Assembly: GCA_965230755.1 (NCBI GenBank)
Contig: CBDDLT010000002.1
Coordinates: forward strand, 1-27,792
From: DATFJT01 sp965230755
Lineage (GTDB): Bacteria > Bacteroidota > Bacteroidia > Chitinophagales > Saprospiraceae
Direction of reading: 5' to 3'
Length of the DNA: 27,792 nt
Below, piece by piece: positions 15,627 through 23,841 of the stretch (positions are counted from its first letter, which is position 1; each line of letters starts with the position of its first letter). The notes below the pieces were generated by a model. The model searched no databases and was not told where the DNA came from. It saw nothing but the letters and a program-made list of their open reading frames with translations. The translations under genes and the position numbers were made by a program.

Positions 15627-17588
15627 CTATTTTCGAATCAGTTTCGAAAAGGCTTTACTATTTACTTTGACAGGATACTCATCCCTTAATTCCTTTATCC
15701 ACTCCTTTTCCAATTGATCCTGATAATCAGCAACAACATATCCTCTAGACTCTTCCAAGGATTTATTGGCCGCAGGAAGAATATCTTCTATTTTATAGAA
15801 CATGAAAGTGTTGGAATCCTGTCTTTTAGGATCTGATACTTCACCGGATGCCCACTTCATATTAGGTAAGTCATCAATTCTGTTCTTCTCATATTTTGAT
15901 TCTGTACCAACGACCATGACTTTGTTTTCCTGATTGTATCTCATCTGAAGTTGGGTAAGGTTATCTGTTTTAGCTCGTTCGACCAATTCTCTTACTTTAG
16001 CTATATCTCCACTGTACACCGTATATTTGGTCACATTGGCTCTTTCTTCCCACTGGTAGTCATTTTTATTTTCAGCATAGAATTTATTGACTCCAACAGT
16101 GTCCTTACTCGCCTTGTCCCAAACATTTTCTTTTGTGGCTTCAAAAAGAAGAATTCCCTCCTCGTACTCCTGCATAAGTCTAGCAAAGTCAGGGTACTTT
16201 TCCTCTAGTTTGGACTCTTCGTATTTCAAGCACATCTCATCTATGAAACCATCTAATAATTCATGGACTACTTTGTCATAACTCATAGTCCTTCCCATTT
16301 CAACTCTTATTCTAGCCGACTTCATCAAATATAGAATGTAATCCTTAATACTGTACGTTGCCTGTCCATCATTGAAGTTTAACAAGGTAGTTTCTGGTCT
16401 TTCTTTTGGCGCAGCCCATCTATAGGTAGTCAAGGTGCTATCTAAAGCAGTTTCCACCCAATTATTGAATTCAGCTTTTTCCACCTTGATCTTATTCCCT
16501 TTTCGAACTCTCTTTACCAAGGCTTCTTCAGCACGACCAAATCGTCCATCTCGCATAATCTGACTTTCCAAATACCTGTATTGGTCTTTATACGATCCAG
16601 GTTCCTTCTTATCTAAGCGCTTTATGATATGCCAACCAACACTTGTTTCCACCGGCTTACTATAATCTCCGTCATTAGCCAATTCGAACGCTGCTGTTTC
16701 GAAATCTTCCTCGTACTGACCGATTTTAATGCTGCCAATATACCCTCCTTTCTTAGATGTTTTTTTATCCTCACTTTTATCTTTACAAAGGATCTCAAAT
16801 TGTTTGCCTTGCTTTAACTGCAAGAATATATCATCGATCTTCTTTTTCGCCTCTTCACTGTTATCTCTTTTCATTACCATGATGTGAGCGATTTCCATCT
16901 GACCTCTTGCCGGACGTTCGCTTTCCACTTTAATGATGTGATATCCCGCCTTAGATCTGACCGGAGCTGAAACCTGGCCTACCGGAGTATTATAGATGGC
17001 ATTCTCTATCTCATAGAATCCATTAGGTAACATCGAAGTAATAAATCCAAGATATCCACCTTGATTTACTGAGGACTTATCACCACTGTGCGTTTTGGCC
17101 AATTCTGCAAAGTCTTTACTTTGCTTTGCCATGTCGTAAACAGACATCGCTCTGCGATAAGTTTTGAGTGTATCACTAGGGGTACTAGCAGCATTGATTG
17201 GGAATAAAATATGTCTTACTTCTCTATCCAATTTCTGTCTTTCATAAACTTCCTCGATCAAACCATCCTTGATTTCCTTATCCGTCAAATAATTGCTGGC
17301 CAACTGATCTCTATACCCTTTTAATTCTCTGATCAGTTCTTTGTCTTCGTGCAATCCCATATCATGGGCTTTTCTCACTTTGAGTTTGAAATTAATATAT
17401 AGATCAAGGTACTCTTCTAATGATTTTTTTGAGTAGTCCGCTTCGTCGCCATTGGTTTTTTCGTAGATCTGCTTGAATTCTGACACATATACATCCTGAT
17501 CATCCACCGTGAATAGAACAGGGTCAGTTTTTTGCCCCCAGGATATTTGAAATAATAAACACAGGATTGCAATGATTGAGTATCTCAT
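15627..17588 (-). CDS. Periplasmic peptidyl-prolyl isomerase with two PpiC-type parvulin domains
   Basis: Envelope folding factor. The open frame extends to 17672, with an ATGA overlap on purD. The internal ATG at 17588 instead starts a classical signal peptide (MRYSIIAILC to SWGQ, cleavage after about residue 18) and gives 653 aa, so I prefer it. A SurA-like N-terminal helical region is at about 25-120. Parvulin 1 is at about 122-222 (EVRHILFP, GGYLGF, AGYHIIKV) and parvulin 2 at about 230-325 (IAHIMVM, GGYIGS, VGWHIIKR); both keep the core His residues. The C-terminal half (about 330-653) is a long region typical of Bacteroidota homologues without named domains. It follows purD closely and precedes the lipoprotein with no gap. 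Confidence 0.92.
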   Translation of the reverse strand: MRYSIIAILCLLFQISWGQKTDPVLFTVDDQDVYVSEFKQIYEKTNGDEADYSKKSLEEYLDLYINFKLKVRKAHDMGLHEDKELIRELKGYRDQLASNYLTDKEIKDGLIEEVYERQKLDREVRHILFPINAASTPSDTLKTYRRAMSVYDMAKQSKDFAELAKTHSGDKSSVNQGGYLGFITSMLPNGFYEIENAIYNTPVGQVSAPVRSKAGYHIIKVESERPARGQMEIAHIMVMKRDNSEEAKKKIDDIFLQLKQGKQFEILCKDKSEDKKTSKKGGYIGSIKIGQYEEDFETAAFELANDGDYSKPVETSVGWHIIKRLDKKEPGSYKDQYRYLESQIMRDGRFGRAEEALVKRVRKGNKIKVEKAEFNNWVETALDSTLTTYRWAAPKERPETTLLNFNDGQATYSIKDYILYLMKSARIRVEMGRTMSYDKVVHELLDGFIDEMCLKYEESKLEEKYPDFARLMQEYEEGILLFEATKENVWDKASKDTVGVNKFYAENKNDYQWEERANVTKYTVYSGDIAKVRELVERAKTDNLTQLQMRYNQENKVMVVGTESKYEKNRIDDLPNMKWASGEVSDPKRQDSNTFMFYKIEDILPAANKSLEESRGYVVADYQDQLEKEWIKELRDEYPVKVNSKAFSKLIRK

Positions 17589-17668
17589 AATAATTCTTGA
17601 AATTTGTTTTCTAATGCTGTTATTCTTCGCAAAAAAGAAGCTAAAATTAATAAAAAGACATACAAAGG

Positions 17669-18928
17669 TCATATGACATCGTAACCAATATCCTTACGAT
17701 AATACTTTTTTTCAAAATTTATTGTGTCTGCTGCCTGATATGATTTACTCAGTGCCGATTCCTTGTTTTCGCCAAGGGCAGTTAGTGCCATCACTCTACC
17801 TCCATTGGTTAAAATATTTTCTTCCGATAATTTGGTGCCTGCTTGAAAAACCAATACGTCTTTCGCTGACTCTATTCCATCTATTCTCTTTCCTTTCTCA
17901 TAACTTTCCGGATATCCCCCAGAACAAAGTATAACCGTTGTGCAGTATTGCTGATCGAACTTTAATTCCTTCGACTGAAGTTCTCCCTTACAAGTGAGCA
18001 TCATCATCTCCAGTAAATCTTCATTCAATCGGGGAAGAATTACTTCAGTTTCCGGATCTCCAAACCGACAATTATACTCTATCACATAGGCTTTATTATC
18101 GACTTCAATTAACCCGAAGAAGACCACTCCCTTGTAGTCCATCCCTTCACTACTGATTCCTCTTACCGTTGGTCTCACAATTTCTTCTTCTACCTTTTTA
18201 AGTAAATCAGCACTGACAAAGCTAACCGGAGAGATAGCTCCCATTCCTCCGGTATTAAGACCTTCATCTCCTTCCAAGGCCTTTTTGTAATCTTTAGCAA
18301 TCGGCAGCAATTGATAATTCGCTCCATCCGTTATCGCAAAAACACTAAATTCCCGACCTTTTAAAAACTCTTCAATGAGCACCTCCTTCGATGCATCACC
18401 AAATTTTCCATCGAGCATTTCGATGAGGGTTGCAATAGCGATATTGGGGTCATTCTCGATGATCACACCTTTTCCGGCAGCCAGACCATCGGCTTTAAGC
18501 ACATATGGGCCGGGGTTCTGCTTAATATATTGAATTCCCTCATCTACATTGCTCGCATTAACCTTAACCATGGCAGCAGTAGGAATATCATACTTCTTCA
18601 TAAACTCCTTGGCAAAAGCTTTACTTCCCTCTAGTTGTGCAGCATCTTTTGATGGACCAAAAACCAAAATATTCTTCTCAGAAAAATAGTCGACAACTCC
18701 TTCGATCAAAGGCAATTCAGGTCCCACTACGATCATTTCAATTTCATGCTTTTCGCAATAGGACTCTATCGCAGAAAAATCTAAAATATCTATGGAAGCC
18801 GAAGGAAATACTTTATTGGTTCCTGCATTGCCCGGAATGACATGTAAGGTATCACAATGATTAGATTGATTGATCTTCCAGGCCAAGGCCGACTCTCTTC
18901 CTCCATTACCCAATAGCAAAACGTTCAT
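17669..18928 (-). CDS. purD: Phosphoribosylamine-glycine ligase (GAR synthetase)
   Basis: ATP-grasp enzyme for the second step of de novo purine synthesis: phosphoribosylamine + glycine + ATP to GAR. The open frame begins at 18958, but the internal ATG at 18928 gives the usual N-terminus MNVLLLGNGGRE and lies just downstream of a good promoter, so I use it (419 aa, normal length). Motifs: GNGGRESALAWKI, GPELPLIEGVVDYF, VLKADGLAAGKGV (ATP-grasp), EEFLKGREFSVF, NTGGMGA, and YNCRFGDPETE near the metal site. All key segments look intact. It uses glycine, as gcvP does, but the two are not clustered. It heads a likely operon with the three envelope-folding genes, an odd functional mix. Confidence 0.97.
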   Translation of the reverse strand: MNVLLLGNGGRESALAWKINQSNHCDTLHVIPGNAGTNKVFPSASIDILDFSAIESYCEKHEIEMIVVGPELPLIEGVVDYFSEKNILVFGPSKDAAQLEGSKAFAKEFMKKYDIPTAAMVKVNASNVDEGIQYIKQNPGPYVLKADGLAAGKGVIIENDPNIAIATLIEMLDGKFGDASKEVLIEEFLKGREFSVFAITDGANYQLLPIAKDYKKALEGDEGLNTGGMGAISPVSFVSADLLKKVEEEIVRPTVRGISSEGMDYKGVVFFGLIEVDNKAYVIEYNCRFGDPETEVILPRLNEDLLEMMMLTCKGELQSKELKFDQQYCTTVILCSGGYPESYEKGKRIDGIESAKDVLVFQAGTKLSEENILTNGGRVMALTALGENKESALSKSYQAADTINFEKKYYRKDIGYDVI

Positions 18929-18955
18929 CCAATTGTATTTTAGTGAAATTTTGCG

Positions 18956-18984
18956 CAAAGATAATGAAATGACCTTGATATCAA
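18956..18984 (-). promoter_or_regulatory. Promoter of purD
   Basis: The minus strand reads TTG (18984-18982), 18 nt, then TATCTTTG (18963-18956). The -7 element matches TAnnTTTG exactly and the spacing is close to the usual 19. The ATG at 18928 follows 27 nt later. One of the two best promoter matches in the window. It also argues against the longer open frame starting at 18958, which would begin inside the promoter. Confidence 0.75.
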
Positions 18985-19066
18985 TTAGAATGTGAAAAAG
19001 GTCTAATCAAGAACCTCATTCCAATACCAATTGTAACCCTAAACATTATTTGTGTAAAAAAGAAAC

Positions 19067-19939
19067 TCACAAATGCCTCTCCGCATGATAGGAAGACCTG
19101 ACCAAAGGACCAGACTCTACAAAATTGAAGCCTTTCTCAAGACCTATTTTTTCGTATTCCTTAAACTGATCTGGTGTCACGAATTCTTCAACTTTCAAAT
19201 GCATCGGAGTGGGCTGTAGGTATTGCCCAATGGTCAAAACGTCACAGCCATGAGCTACGAGATCATCCATAGCTTTGTAAACCTGTTCAGGGGTCTCTCC
19301 CAATCCCACCATAATTCCGGATTTGGTTCTTTTACCCAGTTCCTTGGTTCTAGCTATTTGCTCAAGACTTCTATTGTATTTGGCTTGAGGTCGTACCTTG
19401 CGGTACAAATCCTCTACTGTTTCCATATTGTGAGAGACTACCTCCTGACCACCTTCTACCATTCGCTCCAATGCCTCCCAATTAGCCCGTACATCCGGAA
19501 TAAGGGTCTCTATGGTTACTTCCGGACTTCTCTCTTTAATGTGCACCACAGTTTGATACCATATCTCTGCACCTCTATCCTTAAGTTCATCTCTGTTAAC
19601 CGAGGTAATTACAGCGTGTTTAACGCCCATCAGATCGATGGCCTCAGCAACCCTTCTCGGCTCATCCTCATCATACTCTGGCGGTCTACCGGTCTTAACG
19701 GCACAAAAAGAACATGACCTAGTGCAAACATTACCTAAGATCATGAAAGTAGCTGTTCCAGCGCCCCAGCACTCCCCCATATTAGGACAGTTTCCACTTT
19801 GACAAATGGTATGCAAACCATATTCGTCAACCAAGGACCTTACCTTCTTATAGTTCTCTCCTATTGGAAGCTTTACCTTTAACCATTCCGGTTTCTTTCT
19901 ATGCCTAGGTCTCTTTTCTATTACATTCAACTCTATCAT
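19067..19939 (-). CDS. lipA: Lipoyl synthase
   Basis: Radical SAM enzyme that inserts two sulfurs into octanoyl groups on lipoyl domains (GcvH, 2-oxoacid dehydrogenases). 290 aa, normal length. The auxiliary-cluster cysteines are C46, C51 and C57 (CQSGNCPNMGEC), and the radical SAM cysteines are C72, C76 and C79 (CTRSCSFC). The C-terminal RSSYHA (281-286) carries the Ser ligand of the auxiliary cluster. All ligands are present, so the enzyme should be functional. The ATG at 19939 is 10 nt after the stop of the upstream outer-membrane protein gene, implying a two-gene transcript. No lipB or lplA is in the window. Confidence 0.98.
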   Translation of the reverse strand: MIELNVIEKRPRHRKKPEWLKVKLPIGENYKKVRSLVDEYGLHTICQSGNCPNMGECWGAGTATFMILGNVCTRSCSFCAVKTGRPPEYDEDEPRRVAEAIDLMGVKHAVITSVNRDELKDRGAEIWYQTVVHIKERSPEVTIETLIPDVRANWEALERMVEGGQEVVSHNMETVEDLYRKVRPQAKYNRSLEQIARTKELGKRTKSGIMVGLGETPEQVYKAMDDLVAHGCDVLTIGQYLQPTPMHLKVEEFVTPDQFKEYEKIGLEKGFNFVESGPLVRSSYHAERHL

Positions 19940-19949
19940 ACCAAAGTGC

Positions 19950-20723
19950 TTACCATCTTTTTCCTACGCGAAGGGAAACATAAACATTAACAAATAATCG
20001 ATTATTCTCTTCAGTCACCATAATCGGTGTATCAAAAATGAAATAATCCATCATAATACCTACATCCAAGGCACTGATAACATCTTCTCTCAAATTCCAA
20101 TCAAATGTTGAAGAGAAGGATCCATGCAAGAAGGGCTTGAATTTTACTTCACTAAAACCTTTAAAAAATCGGCCGCCGCCATAGATTCTAGATCGATTCA
20201 GAAACAGATCTTCAGTGTCTTCACTGTATTTTATCTCTTCTAATGTTCTCTCTTCATTGTTTGAATACACCTTCAGATAATAGGGCTTTAATAAACCCAA
20301 ACCCGGACCAAAATCTCCTTGAAGAGCAACGGAAATCCCTTTTCGCCTCGCTTTTTCACCGATCGTCCGTCTAATCCCTCTGGCATATCTCAGGACAAAA
20401 AGATTATTTTGTTTTCCAAATACAAATGATCGGCTGGGATCGTCGAAATTGCCGAAGGTCGCATTGTTACTTTGACGATACTCCTTCTCGTGCTTAAGCT
20501 CACCCAAACTCAATCTCCAGTAATTGGTTCTGTAATAAGTTTTTATATGGGCTCTGGAATATCCGAAGGCGTAGCCCCTTGTGTGCAGTCTGAATTCCAC
20601 ATCCAGCTCTTTTTGATAGTATAGATTTCTGGAATCTACTTGGCTAATGTTCTTCTCTTGAGCTTGAAGTCCGCTCAGACAAAAAACAAATGTCACCAAA
20701 ACCAAAAGTATATACCTAATCAT
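19950..20723 (-). CDS. Predicted outer-membrane beta-barrel protein
   Basis: A 257 aa protein with a signal peptide (residues 1-21, ending GLQAQ). Alternating hydrophobic/polar strands rich in Tyr, Phe and Gly follow (VEFRLHTRGYAFGY, NYWRLSLGEL, FVLRYARGIRR). It ends LFVNVYVSLRVGKRW, an amphipathic last strand with a terminal aromatic residue, as expected for BamA-inserted outer-membrane proteins. I do not recognise a specific family or substrate. It is upstream of lipA by 10 nt on the same strand and has its own candidate promoter, so it probably leads a two-gene operon. A functional link to lipoate synthesis is not evident. Confidence 0.8.
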   Translation of the reverse strand: MIRYILLVLVTFVFCLSGLQAQEKNISQVDSRNLYYQKELDVEFRLHTRGYAFGYSRAHIKTYYRTNYWRLSLGELKHEKEYRQSNNATFGNFDDPSRSFVFGKQNNLFVLRYARGIRRTIGEKARRKGISVALQGDFGPGLGLLKPYYLKVYSNNEERTLEEIKYSEDTEDLFLNRSRIYGGGRFFKGFSEVKFKPFLHGSFSSTFDWNLREDVISALDVGIMMDYFIFDTPIMVTEENNRLFVNVYVSLRVGKRW

Positions 20724-20771
20724 TCCTTACCCACCGATGGAATTTAATTGATCTATTATTAAGAAAACACA

Positions 20772-20779
20772 CAAACATA
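20772..20779 (-). promoter_or_regulatory. -7 promoter element upstream of the barrel protein gene
   Basis: The minus strand reads TATGTTTG, an exact TAnnTTTG match, 48 nt before the ATG at 20723 and just after the porQ stop codon. No TTG was found at -33. It would separate the barrel-lipA transcript from the porQ run. Confidence 0.45.
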
Positions 20780-20788
20780 CTCGGATGT

Positions 20789-21865
20789 TTATTCGAATTT
20801 ACTTTTCGAAGTAAAGCTATTAATATTTGTTGAAAAGCTCAAATGGTGATTCGAACCTGCTTGATGATAGATAGCGCGTCCATAATCCAATCTGAATTTA
20901 CTGATTCTAATTCCTACCCCCAAAGAAATACCCATACCACCTCCAACAGAACTCAATTTTAATTCTCTCCTTCTCAAGAAATCATAGGAGGCCCTAAAAA
21001 CCAAAGTTTCCTTGGCGCCAATCAGCAGCTCTGCATTGATAATAAAGTGCTTCAACAAATTCGTACCAAAATTGCTTTCTTCGGATGAATCATCCGTAAA
21101 AAATCCATCGTTCACCGTGGTAGATTCTTCCGAATACTCCAGATCCCAGGCATTTAAATGATGATAAATGATGGAGTATCGAAAAGGTAGATGCTCGAAC
21201 TGCTTGGTAAAAGCCAACTGTACATTCACCGGTAAAACGGACCTACTGTTATCCGTATATTCATCCAGCATCCAGCCAAAATTATTGATGGTCAAAGCCA
21301 GGGACATTCTTTTTTCCTCTACAAAGTAAACCGTTCCTAGATCCATGGCCAATGCAGACGCTCCAAAACTATCGTAATTACTAGAGATATACTTAATATT
21401 GGCCCCAAAGCGCATGCGCTCATAAAGCTTATAAGATGCTCCCAAATGTACAGCGATATCACTGGCATCAAAACTTCCTTGACTCAGCCCACGGGAATCT
21501 GTTCTTTCAAAATCCCCATATCCCATATAATTGACACCGACATGCCAAACCGGTGCGCGTAATTTTTTAAGCGAAAAGCTATAATTGGCAAAAGTGGATT
21601 GGATATCATCGAAATGAAACAGGGTACTGACGTGGATTTGGCCCTTAGATTTTTCATTCAGTAAAGATGGATTTCTGTAGGCAAGAGCATTATCTCCATC
21701 TATTACTCCAATGTTCTCAGATAAGGCGGTCAATCTTGCTGAAACAGGAATTTCTAAGAAAGCAAAGTTCCTCTGCCCTCCTAATAATTGAGCAGAGCTA
21801 TGAAAATAAGTAGAGGGAATTAATGCGAGTATAAATATTATTCTTAGTAAAAAAGATATGCTCAT
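20789..21865 (-). CDS. porQ: Type IX secretion system protein PorQ
   Basis: Outer-membrane barrel of the PorV/PorQ-type family needed for T9SS cargo processing; in the studied systems PorQ works with PorZ in the attachment complex. 358 aa with signal peptide (cleavage around SSAQ, residue 26). Matches to PorQ: GGQRNFAFLEIPVSARLTAL near the mature N-terminus, ALAYRNPSLL, NYMGYGDFERTDSRG with GSFDASDIAVHLGASY, and PFRYSIIYHHLNAWDLEY in the second half, followed by a barrel-like C-terminus. The start follows the YwqK-like stop by one nucleotide (TAA-C-ATG), so it is coupled to it and lies at the end of the ppiD-led run. The T9SS-type tail on the amidase at 7688 supports a working T9SS in this organism. 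Confidence 0.9.
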   Translation of the reverse strand: MSISFLLRIIFILALIPSTYFHSSAQLLGGQRNFAFLEIPVSARLTALSENIGVIDGDNALAYRNPSLLNEKSKGQIHVSTLFHFDDIQSTFANYSFSLKKLRAPVWHVGVNYMGYGDFERTDSRGLSQGSFDASDIAVHLGASYKLYERMRFGANIKYISSNYDSFGASALAMDLGTVYFVEEKRMSLALTINNFGWMLDEYTDNSRSVLPVNVQLAFTKQFEHLPFRYSIIYHHLNAWDLEYSEESTTVNDGFFTDDSSEESNFGTNLLKHFIINAELLIGAKETLVFRASYDFLRRRELKLSSVGGGMGISLGVGIRISKFRLDYGRAIYHQAGSNHHLSFSTNINSFTSKSKFE

Positions 21866-21866
21866 G

Positions 21867-22526
21867 TTATTCAGTGGTTATTTTCCAAGTAGTTCTACAA
21901 ACGCCTTCCTCACAATCCATTTTTCGTATTAGTACTCCAGTAGAATCATACAATTTTAGCGGGCCATGTTCATAGTCTCCATTCTTGTAAAAGCCCTCGG
22001 CCTTAAGATTTCCGTTTTCGAAATACTCCACAAAAGCTCCATTCTCCTCACCATTGCTAAACTCTACCTTCTCCTTAACCTGACCATTGGAGTAATAATT
22101 AACCAATGTACCAATTGTCTTGTCGTTTTCATAAACGCACTCCTGAAGTATTTGTCCCGTACTATCAAACAACTTAAACGGGCCGTTGTATTTATCGTCG
22201 ATAACCGTCTCTATCGATTGCACCTGGCCATTTGCAAAGTAGAATTTCTTTTCTCCATGTAGCTTTCCCTTGGCATAGACCGATCTTTCGAACAAACTTC
22301 CATCTTCCAAATAACTCTCATAAATTCCGTCTCGGATACTATCTCCTAAGTGTTGGAATTTTTCTAGTAGCACATCTCCTTCATGTACTTCAAGCCATTG
22401 CCTTTCCTCACAACTGGTTGAAGACAATACAAAAAACAAGCACAAAATGTACAATAGCTTAGGTAGCCTTTTTTTCTGAAAATGAGAAGAAGATATGTTA
22501 AACGGTTCTCCTACCAATACTTTCAT
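21867..22526 (-). CDS. Lipoprotein with MORN/YwqK-like repeats
   Basis: A 219 aa predicted lipoprotein: long basic n-region, hydrophobic core, and lipobox LSSTSC with Cys at 39. The mature part is about six repeats of the MORN_2 / YwqK-antitoxin-like type, with cores such as GDSIRDGIYESYLEDGSL, GEKKFYFANGQV, GPFKLFDSTGQI, GTLVNYYSNGQV and GAFVEYFENGNL. Proteins of this type are often annotated as YwqK-family antitoxins, but no toxin gene is nearby and the lipobox points to an envelope location, so that name would mislead. The ATG lies 29 nt inside the 3' end of ugd in another frame, indicating coupling. A later in-frame start would cut into the signal peptide. Role unknown. Confidence 0.85.
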   Translation of the reverse strand: MKVLVGEPFNISSSHFQKKRLPKLLYILCLFFVLSSTSCEERQWLEVHEGDVLLEKFQHLGDSIRDGIYESYLEDGSLFERSVYAKGKLHGEKKFYFANGQVQSIETVIDDKYNGPFKLFDSTGQILQECVYENDKTIGTLVNYYSNGQVKEKVEFSNGEENGAFVEYFENGNLKAEGFYKNGDYEHGPLKLYDSTGVLIRKMDCEEGVCRTTWKITTE

Positions 22527-23811
22527 AGTGAAACTTCATTTTTGACAAGTCCTGTAATTCATAAAGGTTTCTTCCGTCAAAAATTGCGTTTCCTTTCATG
22601 TTTTTTTCCATTAATTCGAAATCCGGAACACGGAAAACACTCCATTCAGTTAAAATGCATAGCGCATCACATTGCTCAAGTGCATCGTACTTATTCGAGC
22701 AATAAACCACTTTCTCAGATGCTGGAAATACTTCTTGAAAGTTATCCATGGCTTCAGGATCGAATAGCCTTAATGAAGCCCCCATATCCAGTAATTCTTT
22801 CGCCACATAGAGGGCTGGAGCCTCTCTAATATCATCTGTATTGGGTTTGAAAGCTAAGCCCCAAAACGCAAATGTCTTCCCGCTGACATCGCCGAAATGT
22901 CTTTTGATTTTGTCGACCAATATTCGTCTCTGATTAGAATTTACTTCTAATACTGATTTTAAAATTTGGAAATTATAGTCATTCTTATTAGCTGTTCTCA
23001 AGAGAGCTTGTACATCCTTTGGAAAACAGCTACCTCCAAATCCCACACCTGGAAACAAAAATCTCTTACCAATTCTTGAATCGCTACCCATGCCTTTTCT
23101 AACATCATCGACATTGGCACCCAATTCTTCACATAAATTGGCGATTTCATTCATGAATGTAATCCTTGTCGCCAAGTACGAATTGGCGGCATACTTTGTC
23201 ATTTCAGCCGACCTGACATCCATAAAAATGATGGGATTCCCCTGCCGAACAAATGGCTTATACAACTGTCCCATTTTCTCACGAGCCTTATCAGACTTCG
23301 CTCCGATCACAACACGATCTGGTTTTAGAAAATCGTCTACCGCAACACCTTCTCTTAAAAACTCCGGATTGGATACTACGTCGTAAAGATCAGCATCTAA
23401 GTTTGCAGATAGCCTTTCTTCCACTTGTTCTGCTGTTCCTACTGGAACTGTAGACTTATCCACGATAATTTTATAAGATTTGATCATGGTGGAAAGATCG
23501 CTGGCCACACCTAACACATAACTCAAATCCGCCGAACCATCTTCGCCAGGAGGTGTCGGAAGTGCTAGAAAAATAATATCTGATACATCTACCGCTTCTT
23601 TTAGATCAGTTGTAAAATGAAGCCTTCCCTGCTCGGTATTTCTTTTGAAAAGAATCTCCAACCCAGGCTCATAAATGGTAAGTTCACCGGATCGAAGTTT
23701 TTCAACTTTTTTTTCATCGATGTCTACACAGACGACATTATTGCCCGTTTCGGCAAAGCACGTACCCGAAACTAATCCGACATAGCCGGTTCCAACAATT
23801 GCTATATTCAT
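22498..23811 (-). CDS. ugd: UDP-glucose 6-dehydrogenase
   Basis: NAD-dependent enzyme that oxidises UDP-glucose to UDP-glucuronate for surface polysaccharides. 437 aa, normal length. Rossmann motif GTGYVGLVSG is at 7-16. Further motifs are PTPPGEDGSADL (86-97), STVPVGTAEQV (120-130) and the substrate segment NPEFLREGVAVDDF (148-161). The catalytic Cys is C262 in GFGGSCFPKD, and AFWGLAFKPNTDDIREAP forms the second Rossmann entry. All catalytic residues are present. It begins 30 nt after the ppiD stop and ends inside the start of the YwqK-like gene, so it belongs to the ppiD-ugd-YwqK-porQ run. No other polysaccharide gene is in the window. Confidence 0.97.
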   Translation of the reverse strand: MNIAIVGTGYVGLVSGTCFAETGNNVVCVDIDEKKVEKLRSGELTIYEPGLEILFKRNTEQGRLHFTTDLKEAVDVSDIIFLALPTPPGEDGSADLSYVLGVASDLSTMIKSYKIIVDKSTVPVGTAEQVEERLSANLDADLYDVVSNPEFLREGVAVDDFLKPDRVVIGAKSDKAREKMGQLYKPFVRQGNPIIFMDVRSAEMTKYAANSYLATRITFMNEIANLCEELGANVDDVRKGMGSDSRIGKRFLFPGVGFGGSCFPKDVQALLRTANKNDYNFQILKSVLEVNSNQRRILVDKIKRHFGDVSGKTFAFWGLAFKPNTDDIREAPALYVAKELLDMGASLRLFDPEAMDNFQEVFPASEKVVYCSNKYDALEQCDALCILTEWSVFRVPDFELMEKNMKGNAIFDGRNLYELQDLSKMKFHYESIGRRTV

Positions 23812-23841
23812 GGTCTTGATATGCTATTTAAAACTTAGAAA

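Noticed and set aside
17589..17672. N-terminal extension of the PpiC-type protein, with an ATGA overlap on purD
   Set aside because: The internal start at 17588 gives a clean signal peptide; the extension would bury it. The overlap is tempting for coupling but less likely.
20800..20817. Small inverted repeat at the porQ 3' end (TTTACTT / AAGTAAA with TTCG loop)
   Set aside because: It lies within coding sequence, is AT-rich with a 7-bp stem, and no T-run follows in the direction of transcription.
22482..22829. 115-codon plus-strand frame over the ugd 3' end
   Set aside because: It is antisense to ugd and the YwqK-like gene, both of which are supported by motifs; no homology or start signal was seen.
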